From Alphaproteobacteria bacterium UBA1301 (lineage in GTDB: Bacteria > Pseudomonadota > Alphaproteobacteria > Micropepsales > Micropepsaceae): DNA of 64,000 nucleotides. The stretch covers positions 395,824-459,823 of the forward strand of contig DBUB01000002.1 in assembly GCA_002307725.1 (NCBI GenBank), written 5' to 3'. Every line of letters starts with the position of its first letter. Position 1 is the stretch's first letter. Of this stretch, positions 7,654 to 16,510 are shown in pieces. Made by a program: the position numbers and the translations under genes. The notes beneath the pieces were generated by a model. The model ran no database searches and was not told where the DNA came from. It saw only the letters and a program-made list of their open reading frames with translations.

Positions 7654-9855
7654 ATGCGCACGGGTTATATTGTTCTGATTTTGGCTGTTCTTTTGGCCGC
7701 GTGGCGGTTGCAGACGCCAACCCCGGAAGCCGTCAATGCACCGGCGGCTGTTTTTTCCGCTTCCCGCGCCTTCACCGACATCGCCGCCATTGCGCAAAAG
7801 CCCCATCCCGTCGGCACTGCCGAGCATGAGCGGGTGCGTGAGCTGATCGTCGCCCGCCTAAACGCGCTGGGACTGGCGCCCGCACTGCAATCTGAACGTT
7901 CGACAGCTCTGTTCCGCAACCTGATCGTTTCGGCGCCGGTCAGCAACATCATCGGCACGCTCAAGGGTAAGGACCCAACCAAGCCGGCGCTGCTGATCAT
8001 GAGCCATTACGACAGCGTGCCGGATTCGCCCGGCGCCGCCGACGATACCGCCGGGGTCGCCACCACGCTCGAAATCGCTCGCGCCTTGAAGTCGGGCCCG
8101 CAGCCCGCGCGTGACGTGATCTTCCTCATCACCGACGGCGAGGAATTGGGTCTGATGGGCGCCAGCGCCTTCTTCCATCACGCCTCGCTCGCCGCCCATG
8201 TCGGCGCCGTGATCAATTTCGAAACCCGCGGCGACAGCGGCCTCGCCAGCATGTTCGAGACCGGCCCCAACAACGCCGATGCGGTGGCGCTCTATGCGGC
8301 GCACGCTAAGCGTCCATCGGCCAATTCGCTGTCGCGGGTGATCTATAAGAACATGCCCAACGGCACCGATCTCTCGGTGGCGTTGGAAAAGGGCCTTCCC
8401 GCGCTCAACTTCGCCTTCATCGGAGATGAGGCGGCCTATCACACCCCGCTCGCCACGCCTGCCCATCTCGATCTCGGCAGTGTGCAGCATATGGGCGATC
8501 AGGCTTTGGGCGCCGCGCGTGCCTTTGCCGAACGCCTTCCCGCCCAGAACGCCGATGCGGTCTATTCCGACGTTCTTGGCTTCTTTGTGATCCAATATCC
8601 CTTGTGGTTCGGCTGGGTCGTGTTCGCCGCCGCTGCCGCACTGGCGCTCTACGGCATTTGGGCGGCGCAGACGGTCGCACCCGCGGCGTGGGGACGCGGC
8701 ATCGTCGCGGCGCTGCTCGCGCTCGCCGTCCCCGCGGCGGCACTGATCGCGGCCGGCAAGTCGTTCGGCGACCTCAACCATTTCCTGCGTCTGGCGCATG
8801 TCGATCTCCTGCTCGCGGGTGCGGCCGCCCTCGCCCTCGGGCTGGCGCTCGCGATTGCCGTCTTGTTCACCCGCCGCAAATTCTACCCCGCCGCGTTGTG
8901 GCAGGTTTTGTTGCTGCTGCTCGTCGTCCTCGGTGGTGTGGCTGAGGCCTTGGTGCCGGAAGCGGCCTTTGTGCTGGTCTGGCCGGCTCTGGTCGGCGGC
9001 GTCATGGCGACGGTGCGGTTCGAGATTTATCGCGGCAAAAAAGGATTCCTGCCGCTCGTAATCTGCAGTGCGCTGGCGCTGGTGTATCTGGCGCTGACGA
9101 TCAGCTTGGGCGCGTTCCTGTTCACTGCGCTCGGGGTCGATTTGCCCGTTGTCATGATTCTGCCGCTGCTCACCGGCCTGCCGGTTCTTCTGCTCCTGCC
9201 GCAATCGCGCAAATCATCCGCCTGGGTGCCGCTGACCATCGCCGCCGCTGGTGTTGTGTTGTTCGCCTATGGCCGGTTTGCTGGTCCCACCGCCGACCGT
9301 CCCGTGCCGGCGCAGGTGCGCTACGTCAAGGATCTCGATTCCGGCAAGGCTTATCGCGTCGCGTATCTCAATGCGCTTGATCCGTGGACGCAAGAAGCCC
9401 TCGGCCAGCCGCGCCAGGAAGCGCTGCCGTGGAGCGATGGTGCGAAAATTTGGTGGTCCCCGGCCGACGTGGTCAACGTGCCCGACACCGATGTGATCCT
9501 GCAGCGCAGCGGCGGCAGCTTGGGTATCTTTGTGGCGCCGCGCCCGGGGGCTTATTCCGTTGTGGTGTCGCTGCGCAGTGAGGACAAGCTTGCCGGCTTT
9601 AATTTCGACGGCGTCAAGGTTCCGGCTGTTGCGGCGGGCACCTGGCACGACATCCGCTATTATGCACCCGGCCTCGATGGCTTTTCCTGGATCGTCGCGG
9701 CCCCCACGAAGGGCAAGATCGAGGTCAAGGTCACCACGCTCTATCAGGCTTGGCCGAACGGCGCCGCGCCCTTGCCGCCGCTGCCGCCGGAGCGGATGGC
9801 CTTCGGCAACACCGCCACCACCGAAACCGTGAAACGCCGCGTCTGGACGCCGTAA
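7654..9855 (+). CDS. M28-family zinc metallopeptidase with C-terminal multi-pass membrane region
   Basis: A single N-terminal hydrophobic helix is followed by an M28 aminopeptidase domain at about residues 40-290. Metal and catalytic residues are visible in MSHYDSVPDSPGAADDTAGV (His118, Asp130/131) and ITDGEELGLMGA (Glu163/164), with a further zinc-ligand region YHTPLAT. About seven or eight hydrophobic helices follow at 330-560, then a soluble C-terminal domain. This order (M28, membrane block, lumenal-type tail) is that of the ER metallopeptidase-1/Fxna-like group. The peptidase domain probably faces the periplasm. The start ATG is the first after the hairpin. Confidence 0.88.
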   Translation: MRTGYIVLILAVLLAAWRLQTPTPEAVNAPAAVFSASRAFTDIAAIAQKPHPVGTAEHERVRELIVARLNALGLAPALQSERSTALFRNLIVSAPVSNIIGTLKGKDPTKPALLIMSHYDSVPDSPGAADDTAGVATTLEIARALKSGPQPARDVIFLITDGEELGLMGASAFFHHASLAAHVGAVINFETRGDSGLASMFETGPNNADAVALYAAHAKRPSANSLSRVIYKNMPNGTDLSVALEKGLPALNFAFIGDEAAYHTPLATPAHLDLGSVQHMGDQALGAARAFAERLPAQNADAVYSDVLGFFVIQYPLWFGWVVFAAAAALALYGIWAAQTVAPAAWGRGIVAALLALAVPAAALIAAGKSFGDLNHFLRLAHVDLLLAGAAALALGLALAIAVLFTRRKFYPAALWQVLLLLLVVLGGVAEALVPEAAFVLVWPALVGGVMATVRFEIYRGKKGFLPLVICSALALVYLALTISLGAFLFTALGVDLPVVMILPLLTGLPVLLLLPQSRKSSAWVPLTIAAAGVVLFAYGRFAGPTADRPVPAQVRYVKDLDSGKAYRVAYLNALDPWTQEALGQPRQEALPWSDGAKIWWSPADVVNVPDTDVILQRSGGSLGIFVAPRPGAYSVVVSLRSEDKLAGFNFDGVKVPAVAAGTWHDIRYYAPGLDGFSWIVAAPTKGKIEVKVTTLYQAWPNGAAPLPPLPPERMAFGNTATTETVKRRVWTP

Positions 9856-10260
9856 CCACCGCGCCTCAGCCGCCTCGCCGGATGCGCCGCCACTTGACGA
9901 ACCGCGCTACGATTTACGCTCAACATGAGTCTGGCGAGCGGCGCTGCCAATCCCGCCTTCGACATAACCCCGGCGCGCCGCGTCATGGGGTTCATCACCG
10001 AACGAGGCGTGTGCGATGCCAACGCGGCGGAGCTGAAGGATCTGTTTCCGGATCGTTGACTGCAGTTTGCGGTGTAACGGCCCTCGTCGTTTCTGCGAAT
10101 TGTTCCGCAGAATTTAGAACCGTTTAACGCCGCCAAACTAACGCCGCCACATCTTCGCAAATCCTTGCCCTTTGCTTCATCGGTTCAAAAACATGTGCCG
10201 TTAGCGAGAGCCTCCTTCTTGGCATTTTGCCGGAAAGCGAAAAGCGAGAGTGTGCGTGCT
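9856..10260 (+). other. 405 bp gap with one gene relic
   Basis: Between the M28 peptidase and the TonB-dependent receptor. Apart from the mtnA C-terminal relic described separately I see no credible gene. A longer in-frame start for the receptor exists in this gap but is not favoured. The sequence before the receptor is less GC-rich than its surroundings and may hold its promoter; I could not name boxes. Confidence 0.5.
9925..10059 (+). pseudogene. mtnA: C-terminal relic of a second mtnA
   Basis: The 44-codon frame contains NPAFDITPARRVMGFITERG and VCDANAAELKDLFPDR before a TGA. It lines up without gaps with the last 38 or so residues of the intact MtnA (NPAFDVTPARLVTAFITERG, VCAANEAGLKGLFPER). 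The nucleotide match is clearly diverged, by eye about 70 percent, so this is an old copy, not a recent duplication. The rest of mtnA is missing: upstream bases do not continue the alignment. It may be what remains of a decayed paralogue or a transferred copy. Whether the short frame is expressed is unknown. Confidence 0.75.
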
Positions 10261-12504
10261 ATGAGTTGCGTGAATTTGAAGCGATGTTTGTTTTCTTCCC
10301 CGGCGGCGTTGCTAGCGCTTGCAGTTGCCTTCCCAGCCCATGCCGAAAGCAGCGATGCGGCCGGAGCCGAAAAAATCGAAGCCGTTACAGTGACTGCGCA
10401 GCGACATGAAGAAAAAGCGCAGAACGTCGGAATCGCGCTTAGCGTGTTCTCGCCGGAAGACTTAGCAAAGAAGAACATCCGCACGGTCAACGATCTGCAA
10501 TATACTGTGCCGCATTTCGAATACGATCCAGCCTATGGCAGCGGTCAGGCGCAATTCCGTCTGCGCGGGGTGGGCTTCTGGACCTACAGTTCTAACAACG
10601 CCTCGCCGGTCAACGTCTATGTCGACGATGTCGCTTTACCGGTCTCCGCGATGACGCAGTGGGCGTTTTTCGATATCGCGCGTTTGGAAGTCTTGCGCGG
10701 GCCGCAGGGCACACTTTACGGGCGCAACACCACCGGCGGTGCGGTCAATGTCATCACCAACCGCCCCACTGATGCTTTTGCCGCCGGCGCCCAGCTCTCG
10801 TACGACAGCCATAATGCCATGCATGGCGAAGGTTATGTCTCCGCTCCGATCGACAACACGTTGAAATTCCGTTTGTCGGCTTTCACCAATCAGGGCGGTG
10901 CGTGGCAGAAAAATCGTGAAACCGGCGAAAGCCTCGGCGACAAAGACATTGCCGCTTTCCGTGGCCAGTTGGAATGGACTCCGTCCGCGCGCGTAGACGT
11001 TCTGTTGCAGGGCAATTGGGGCTATGACCACTCCGAAGGCGATGGCAATCACCTTCTGTCGGCCGCAGGCGGTATTTCGGAAGACCTAAGCCCGGCAACC
11101 ACCAGTTGGGGCGGTTCGGAGGTTTTTGAGAGCCTGACTGGCATTAAGCCGACCGACAAGCCGAAGCACAATTCGATCATGCAGGGCGTTACCTTGAATG
11201 CTCATGTCGATCTTGGCTTCGCAGATCTTTCCAGCATCACTGCTTACAACTATCTACATCGGCGCGAGTATGGCGATTGGGATGCCACGGCCTATGCCTA
11301 CGGCGGCACCTATTTCAATACCAAGGCTGGCGTGTTCTCGCAGGAAATTCGCCTGTCCCACTCTGACGGCCCGCTGTTCTGGCAGACCGGCATCTATTAC
11401 TCGAACGAAAAAATCGATGAAGTCTTCGATTCAGATTTCATGGACTCGCTCGGTTACGTAACCGAAACTACCTATCAGCAGCACGTCAATGCCGTCGCCG
11501 CGTTCGCCCAGGTGGAATATCACCTCACGGACTCTCTGAAGATCACCGGCGGTCTGCGTGCCGAGAGCGAACTGCGCAAACAGCAGAATTACCTTACCAG
11601 CTCTAAGTCAACGGTTGCTTCATCGCTGAGTGGATTCGGCACCCCGGTCAACAAGCGTCTGAACAGCGAACCGCTCACCGGCAAAATCGGGATTGATTAC
11701 AAACCGGTCGAAAACGTCATGCTTTATGCCAGCATCAGCAAGGGCGTGAAGTCGGGCGGATTCACGGCGTACAATGTCCCGAACCGCGATGCTCTACCGC
11801 CGGCCAAACCGGAAACGCTGTTAGCCTATGAATGCGGGTTCAAGAGCAACCTGTTCGGCGATTCGCTACAATTCAACGGAACCGGTTTCTATTACGATTA
11901 TCGCGATCAGCAGGTGCAGTCGGCGATCTGGAACCCCTCCAGCGGCGCGATTGGTACACTCATCAACGTACCGAAGTCCCATATCTGGGGCGTTGAGTTT
12001 GATGCCTTGTGGCATCCCGTGCCGGCGCTGACTTTGAGCCAAAGTTTCGGCTACAAGGAAGGCTTCTACGACGACTTCAAAAATGGTTTGGATAATACGG
12101 CAAGTAACAAAGCCGGTTATGCCGTCTATATCGATCGCTCGGGCGTCAATATCGGCTTGCGCCCCATCAGCTATATGGGGTCGCTGTCTTATACCTTCGA
12201 CTTCGGCGACTATGTTGTCGAGCCGGAGTTCAATTACGACTTCCGCTCGCGCTCGAAATCACTAGTGACCCAGAACCAGATCGGCTCCTACTGGCTGGCC
12301 AACGCCAATATCACACTGACGCCAAAATCCTCGCCGTGGGAGTTCACTCTGTTCGGGCGCAACCTGCTCAATCAGAAGTACGACATGAATACAAACAGCT
12401 TCATCTCCATCAAGAATCCTGGCGCCACCAGTCGCCAGAGCGTCAATATTGCACTGTCCGGCGAACCTATGACCGTCGGTGGCCGCATCAGCTTCACGTA
12501 TTGA
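10261..12504 (+). CDS. TonB-dependent outer-membrane receptor
   Basis: 747-residue receptor. Signal peptide (SPAALLALAVAFPAHA) at about 14-29, TonB box-like IEAVTVTAQR just after it, and a plug domain with the strongly conserved RLEVLRGPQGTLYGRNTTGGAVNVIT. A long beta-barrel ends in an aromatic residue (GGRISFTY). The start MSCVNLKRC was chosen so that the signal peptide is N-terminal; a 32-residue longer version exists. It imports an unidentified substrate across the outer membrane using TonB energy. The plug pattern is of the broad 'iron complex/other' receptor group common in Caulobacter- and Sphingomonas-like bacteria. A strong terminator follows. Confidence 0.93.
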   Translation: MSCVNLKRCLFSSPAALLALAVAFPAHAESSDAAGAEKIEAVTVTAQRHEEKAQNVGIALSVFSPEDLAKKNIRTVNDLQYTVPHFEYDPAYGSGQAQFRLRGVGFWTYSSNNASPVNVYVDDVALPVSAMTQWAFFDIARLEVLRGPQGTLYGRNTTGGAVNVITNRPTDAFAAGAQLSYDSHNAMHGEGYVSAPIDNTLKFRLSAFTNQGGAWQKNRETGESLGDKDIAAFRGQLEWTPSARVDVLLQGNWGYDHSEGDGNHLLSAAGGISEDLSPATTSWGGSEVFESLTGIKPTDKPKHNSIMQGVTLNAHVDLGFADLSSITAYNYLHRREYGDWDATAYAYGGTYFNTKAGVFSQEIRLSHSDGPLFWQTGIYYSNEKIDEVFDSDFMDSLGYVTETTYQQHVNAVAAFAQVEYHLTDSLKITGGLRAESELRKQQNYLTSSKSTVASSLSGFGTPVNKRLNSEPLTGKIGIDYKPVENVMLYASISKGVKSGGFTAYNVPNRDALPPAKPETLLAYECGFKSNLFGDSLQFNGTGFYYDYRDQQVQSAIWNPSSGAIGTLINVPKSHIWGVEFDALWHPVPALTLSQSFGYKEGFYDDFKNGLDNTASNKAGYAVYIDRSGVNIGLRPISYMGSLSYTFDFGDYVVEPEFNYDFRSRSKSLVTQNQIGSYWLANANITLTPKSSPWEFTLFGRNLLNQKYDMNTNSFISIKNPGATSRQSVNIALSGEPMTVGGRISFTY

Positions 12505-12512
12505 TTTCAATT

Positions 12513-12548
12513 GGCGGAGGGATGGTTGCCTTTCCCCTCCGCCTCTTT
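12513..12548 (+). terminator. Intrinsic terminator of the TonB-dependent receptor gene
   Basis: GGCGGAGGG and CCCTCCGCC form a 9-bp perfect stem with a 13-nt loop, followed directly by TCTTTTATT. It starts 8 bp after the stop. The convergent ychF gene ends 30 bp further on. Confidence 0.8.
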
Positions 12549-12578
12549 TATTGGCGAAGATTGGGCGGCAACGGCCGC

Positions 12579-13676
12579 TTAGATATTGAACCGGAAGTGC
12601 ATCACGTCGCCGTCTTGGACGACGTAGTCCTTGCCTTCCAGGCGGAATTTGCCCGCTTCGCGCGCCCCTGCTTCGCCCTTGCCGGCGACGTAATCGGCAT
12701 AAGCGATGGTTTCGGCGCGGATGAATCCGGCTTCGAAATCGGTATGGATGACGCCCGCCGCTTGCGGGGCGCGGGCGCCGTTCGCCACCGTCCAGGCCTT
12801 GGCTTCCTTCGGTCCGGCCGTGAAGAACGTAATCAACCCCAACAAATCGTATCCGGCGCGGATCAGACGATTAAGGCCGGGCTCTTTCAAGTCCAGGCTG
12901 GCAAGAAATTCTGTCCGCTCTTCCGCCGCCAGTTGCGCCACTTCCTCTTCGATGCGGGCCGAGATCGTGATCGCCCCGGCGCCTTGGCGCTTGGCCATTT
13001 CCTCAGCCGCGCGCGTAAATGCATTGCCGGTGGCGGCCGAAGCCTCATCCACGTTACAGGCATAGAGTACCGGCTTGGCGGTGAGCAGCTGGAGCTGGCG
13101 GAAGGGTTCGCGTTCGTCCGGTGTCAGTTCGGCACCGCGCGCCGGCTTGCCCTCGCGCAGCAGCACCACCGCCTTCATCATCAGCGCAAGCTGTTCCTTG
13201 GCTTCCTTCTCGCCGGAATGGGCCCGCTTTTCGAGCGGCTTGATGCGTTTTTCCATGCTGTCGAGGTCGGCCAGCATCAGTTCGGTCTCGACCGTGTCGG
13301 CGTCACTGACCGGATCGATGCGGTTCTCGACATGGGTGATGTCGCCATCCTCGAAACAGCGCAGCACATGCACGATGGCGTCCACCTCGCGGATGTTGGC
13401 GAGGAATTGGTTGCCGAGACCTTCGCCCTTGCTGGCGCCGCGCACCAAGCCGGCGATGTCGACGAACGTGATGCGGGTCGGCACGATCTGGGCAGAGCTG
13501 GCGATTTTCGCCAGCGTCTCGAGGCGCGCATCGGGCACCGCCACGTCGCCGACATTGGGCTCGATGGTGCAGAAGGGATAATTGGCGGCCTGCGCCGCGG
13601 CGGTTTGCGTCAGGGCATTGAAAAGAGTCGATTTGCCGACATTGGGCAATCCGACGATGCCGCACTTGAAACCCAT
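12579..13676 (-). CDS. ychF: Ribosome-associated YchF/OLA1-type ATPase
   Basis: Universally conserved P-loop NTPase of the Obg-related group that prefers ATP. Walker A GLPNVGKST at residues 8-16, DIAGLVRGASKGEGLGNQFL for G3, and NVDE in place of NKxD, which is the basis of ATP preference in the family. A coiled coil lies mid-protein and a C-terminal TGS domain ends in GKDYVVQDGDVMHFRFNI. The length of 365 residues is typical. It follows pth by 5 bp, the widely conserved pth-ychF pairing. Confidence 0.97.
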   Translation of the reverse strand: MGFKCGIVGLPNVGKSTLFNALTQTAAAQAANYPFCTIEPNVGDVAVPDARLETLAKIASSAQIVPTRITFVDIAGLVRGASKGEGLGNQFLANIREVDAIVHVLRCFEDGDITHVENRIDPVSDADTVETELMLADLDSMEKRIKPLEKRAHSGEKEAKEQLALMMKAVVLLREGKPARGAELTPDEREPFRQLQLLTAKPVLYACNVDEASAATGNAFTRAAEEMAKRQGAGAITISARIEEEVAQLAAEERTEFLASLDLKEPGLNRLIRAGYDLLGLITFFTAGPKEAKAWTVANGARAPQAAGVIHTDFEAGFIRAETIAYADYVAGKGEAGAREAGKFRLEGKDYVVQDGDVMHFRFNI

Positions 13677-13681
13677 CTGTC

Positions 13682-14317
13682 TTATTCCGGTTTTGGCCCC
13701 GGGCCTTTGGGCCCGAGTTCTTTTGGTTTGTGTTCGGGCGGATGCAGGATCAGCGCCACTTGATTCATGAAGCCGATCATATCTTGGGTCGCGAAATGCG
13801 GCGCGGCTTCGGCAATCGCCGACAGCATCGGCACCAGCCAGTCTTCATCGCTTTTCGCGAAATTGGCCAGCACATGACCGACGACGCGGTCGCTGCTGGC
13901 GGGATGGCCGACGCCGATGCGGACGCGGTGATAATCGGGGCCCAGGGTGGCAGTAATCGAGCGCAGGCCGTTGTGCCCGGCATCGCCGCCGCCAGTCTTG
14001 GCTTTCAGCTTGCCGGCGGCGAGGTCAATCTCGTCATGGATGACGACCAGCGCCGACGGCAGCAGCTTCAAAAATCGCGCCGCGGCGCCAACCGAGGTCC
14101 CAGACTCGTTCATATAGGTCATCGGCTTGAGCAGGAACGTCTTACGGCGGCCGAGCTTGCCTTCCGCGATCTGGCCCTGGAATTTGGCGCGCCACGGCCC
14201 GAAATCGTAGCTCTCATGGAGCGTGTCGACCGCCATGAAGCCGACGTTGTGGCGGTTACGGGCATATTGCGCCCCGGGATTGCCGAGGCCAGCGATGAGA
14301 AGCGGCGTATCCGCCAT
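13682..14317 (-). CDS. pth: Peptidyl-tRNA hydrolase
   Basis: Releases tRNA from prematurely dropped peptidyl-tRNA. N-terminal GLGNPGAQYARNRHNVGF holds the catalytic histidine (His23); HDEIDLAAGKLKAKTGGGDAGHNGLRSI is the second signature, with the conserved Asp and the substrate Asn. The 211 residues include a Pro/Lys-rich tail of about 20 (HPPEHKPKELGPKGPGPKPE) beyond the usual core. The order rplY-pth-ychF is common in Proteobacteria, although a hairpin terminator stands between rplY and pth here. Confidence 0.97.
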   Translation of the reverse strand: MADTPLLIAGLGNPGAQYARNRHNVGFMAVDTLHESYDFGPWRAKFQGQIAEGKLGRRKTFLLKPMTYMNESGTSVGAAARFLKLLPSALVVIHDEIDLAAGKLKAKTGGGDAGHNGLRSITATLGPDYHRVRIGVGHPASSDRVVGHVLANFAKSDEDWLVPMLSAIAEAAPHFATQDMIGFMNQVALILHPPEHKPKELGPKGPGPKPE

Positions 14318-14329
14318 GAAACGACGACC

Positions 14330-14373
14330 CTAAAACGCGAAAGGCGCGGCAGCACCTTGCGATGCTCCGCGCC
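14330..14373 (-). terminator. Terminator or attenuator between rplY and pth
   Basis: On the minus strand GGCGCGGAGCA pairs with TGCT-G-CCGCGCC (one bulge, 8-nt loop), followed by TTTCGCGTTTT. It begins 17 bases after the rplY stop and ends just before pth. It would end or reduce read-through from rplY into pth-ychF. Confidence 0.65.
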
Positions 14374-14390
14374 TCGCAATCCCCAAAGGA

Positions 14391-15188
14391 TTACTTCTTT
14401 TTCGGCGCCTCGGCAGCAGCCGGGGCCTTGCCACCAGCCGGAGCCTTGCCACCCGCAGCCGGAGCTTTGGCACCAGCGGCCGGGGCCTTGCCACCGGCGG
14501 CCGGAGCGGCACCAGCAGCCGGAGCAGCGCCAGCGGCCGGAGCGGCGGCCGTTTCTTCGGCGGCCGGAGCAGCAGCAGCGGCGGCAGCGGCAGCGGCAGC
14601 CGCGCGGGCTTCTTCGATCACATGCGTCGGGGCGACGATCGAAGCCAGCGTGATGTCCTTGTCCTTGATCACCGTATGGGCGCCTGGCGGCAGCGTCACA
14701 TGGCTGATGTGCAGCGAATCGCGGATGTCCATCGTGGACACGTCGCAATCGATGTATTCCGGGATGTGCTCGGCCGGGCAAACCAGCTCAAGGGTATGGC
14801 TGACGATGTTCAGCACGCCGCCGCGCTTGAGGCCGGGCGACTTTTCCTGGCCGTGGAAGCGGACCGGGACGGCGATGCGGATGGTGGCGCCTTCAGGCAG
14901 GCGCATGAAATCGACGTGGACCGGGCGTTCGGTGACCGGATCGCGCTGCAGATCGCGCGGGATCACGCGGGTGACCTTGTCGCCTTCCTTGAGGCGGAGC
15001 AGCGTGGTCAAAAAGGCGCCCTTTTCCAGGCACAGCGCCAGCGAATGGGCATCGACCGCGACGTTTTCGGGCTGGTCGTGGCCGCCATAAATGATCGCCG
15101 GAATCTGCCCCTTCAGGCGGATCTGGTAAGCCGGGCCTTTGCCGGTGCCCTGACGCGGCTGAACGGTGAGTTCCTGAAGTTCGCGCAT
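14391..15188 (-). CDS. rplY: Ribosomal protein bL25, long (TL5/Ctc) form with low-complexity tail
   Basis: Binds 5S rRNA. N-terminal L25 domain (about 1-95: RQGTGKGPAYQIRLKGQIPAIIYGG) and C-terminal Ctc/TL5 beta domain (about 96-190: PVHVDFMRLPEGATIRIAVPVRF). After residue 190 comes a tail of about 70 residues made of Ala runs and repeated K-A-P-A-A-G / G-A-A-P-A-A units, ending in KKK. Alphaproteobacterial L25 proteins often carry Ala-rich tails, but this one is long. The start at MRELQEL was chosen; a 9-residue longer frame is atypical. It heads the rplY-pth-ychF cluster. Confidence 0.95.
   Translation of the reverse strand: MRELQELTVQPRQGTGKGPAYQIRLKGQIPAIIYGGHDQPENVAVDAHSLALCLEKGAFLTTLLRLKEGDKVTRVIPRDLQRDPVTERPVHVDFMRLPEGATIRIAVPVRFHGQEKSPGLKRGGVLNIVSHTLELVCPAEHIPEYIDCDVSTMDIRDSLHISHVTLPPGAHTVIKDKDITLASIVAPTHVIEEARAAAAAAAAAAAAPAAEETAAAPAAGAAPAAGAAPAAGGKAPAAGAKAPAAGGKAPAGGKAPAAAEAPKKK
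14400..14600 (-). repeat. Imperfect tandem coding repeat in rplY tail
   Basis: Reiterated GC-rich units on the minus strand encode alternating K/G-A-P-A-A-G blocks and an uninterrupted Ala run. The DNA copies differ at third positions. Such a tract could vary in length by slippage. Confidence 0.7.
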
Positions 15189-15341
15189 ATCGGTAAGTCC
15201 CTGAAATGACAGCAAAACGCGCGAGAGCCCTGGGTTCTCACGGTCGCGAAGGGCTGGCTTGTAGCGGATGGCAGCCGCGAGCGCAACCGGAGTCGGTTTT
15301 TAACCCCATGGGTGCGGTGAAATTGCCCGGGGGGTGGCGGG

Positions 15342-16400
15342 CTACTGTTTCCGGTCGTCAAGCACGTCTTCGACGTACAGCTTCTGCACCAGCACCCAGA
15401 CGGCGACTGTCAACGGCGTCGCCAGAATTGCGCCCCAGATGCCGAATAGCGGTGCGAACGCCAGGATGGCCAAGAGGTTGAAAATCGCCGGCAGCGACAC
15501 CGCCCAGCGCTGCAACAAAGGCTGACTGACATAGGCTTCGATGGTCAGCGCCACGAGGTAAACCAGGCCCGCATAGAGCGCCAGAATCGGCCGGACGCTG
15601 AAGGCAAGCAGAAGCCCCGGAATCATCGCCACCACCGGGCCTATATAAGGTACGAACACCGCCACGCCCGACAGCACCGCCAGTGCAAACGGCAGCGGTA
15701 CGCCAATCGCCCACATACCGACAAAGGTCATGATGCCGAGCAGCAGCATGTCGAGCGTCATCCCAAGCATCCAGTTTTTGAGCGCCTCGCCAATGGCTTC
15801 CAGGATCTGGTGCGCGCGCATGCGCCGCCGCGGCGGGGTCAGCCGGATCACGCCGTTGATGTACAGCGGCGGATCGGCCGCGAAATAGATGCCGACCACG
15901 ATCATCAGCAGCGCTTCGCCGAGGCCGCCCAGGATACCGCCGGCCCAGGGCAGGGCCGCCATCAGCCGTTCGGCCGGGTCACCGCCCGATTGCAGTGCGC
16001 CGAGAATTTGCCGGCCGAGCAGGGTCTCGTTGAGCCAGTCCTTGGCGGCCAGCAGGGTCTGCGGCAGCCGGTTGGCCAGCGCGGAAAACTGGTGGCCAGC
16101 CATGGCGCCGAAAAAATAGAAGAATCCGATAGCGATCGCCGTGATGTTCAGCACGGTATAGAGTAGCGCCAGCCGGTCGGAGACGCGCAGAAGCTTGCCG
16201 ATCGGGGCGGCGAGGTTGCGCAGCGCCACGGCCACCACGATGCCGCCGAAGGTCAGGATCAGGACCAGCGACACCTGCCACAACACCAGCATCAACCCGA
16301 TCACCAGAACGACGATCAGAAGACGGCGCACGAACACGGCGTCGGGGGAGGGCTGGTGCGGGATGGTTCCCCGTGGGGTCTCGAGGTCTGGATTTTCCAT
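15342..16400 (-). CDS. AI-2E family (PerM-like) transporter
   Basis: About eight hydrophobic helices over 352 residues in the family arrangement: a pair of helices near 30-75, a soluble stretch with amphipathic segments at 100-180, then VGIYFAADPPLYINGVIRLTPPRRRMRAHQILEAIGEALKNWMLG, and the C-terminal block with VPYIGPVVAMIPGLLLAF and WGAILATPLTVAVWVLVQK, which are signatures of the family. Members export or exchange diverse small solutes; autoinducer-2 is only one case. The start is the ATG after GGTGAGCGCC. It lies downstream of the sulfotransferase-like gene. Confidence 0.88.
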   Translation of the reverse strand: MENPDLETPRGTIPHQPSPDAVFVRRLLIVVLVIGLMLVLWQVSLVLILTFGGIVVAVALRNLAAPIGKLLRVSDRLALLYTVLNITAIAIGFFYFFGAMAGHQFSALANRLPQTLLAAKDWLNETLLGRQILGALQSGGDPAERLMAALPWAGGILGGLGEALLMIVVGIYFAADPPLYINGVIRLTPPRRRMRAHQILEAIGEALKNWMLGMTLDMLLLGIMTFVGMWAIGVPLPFALAVLSGVAVFVPYIGPVVAMIPGLLLAFSVRPILALYAGLVYLVALTIEAYVSQPLLQRWAVSLPAIFNLLAILAFAPLFGIWGAILATPLTVAVWVLVQKLYVEDVLDDRKQ

Positions 16401-16510
16401 GGCGCTCACCGATTCGGGGTCAAAGATACACGTTTTTCGGCGGACGGCCTTGCCGATTCCCTGGCTTCGGCGATAAGTGCCTTGAATTCCTTGGCTTTGT
16501 GTCGGGTGGC

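Noticed and set aside
14400..14600. Regularly repeated units that might suggest a CRISPR or satellite
   Set aside because: They are in-frame coding repeats of the L25 tail with no unique spacers.
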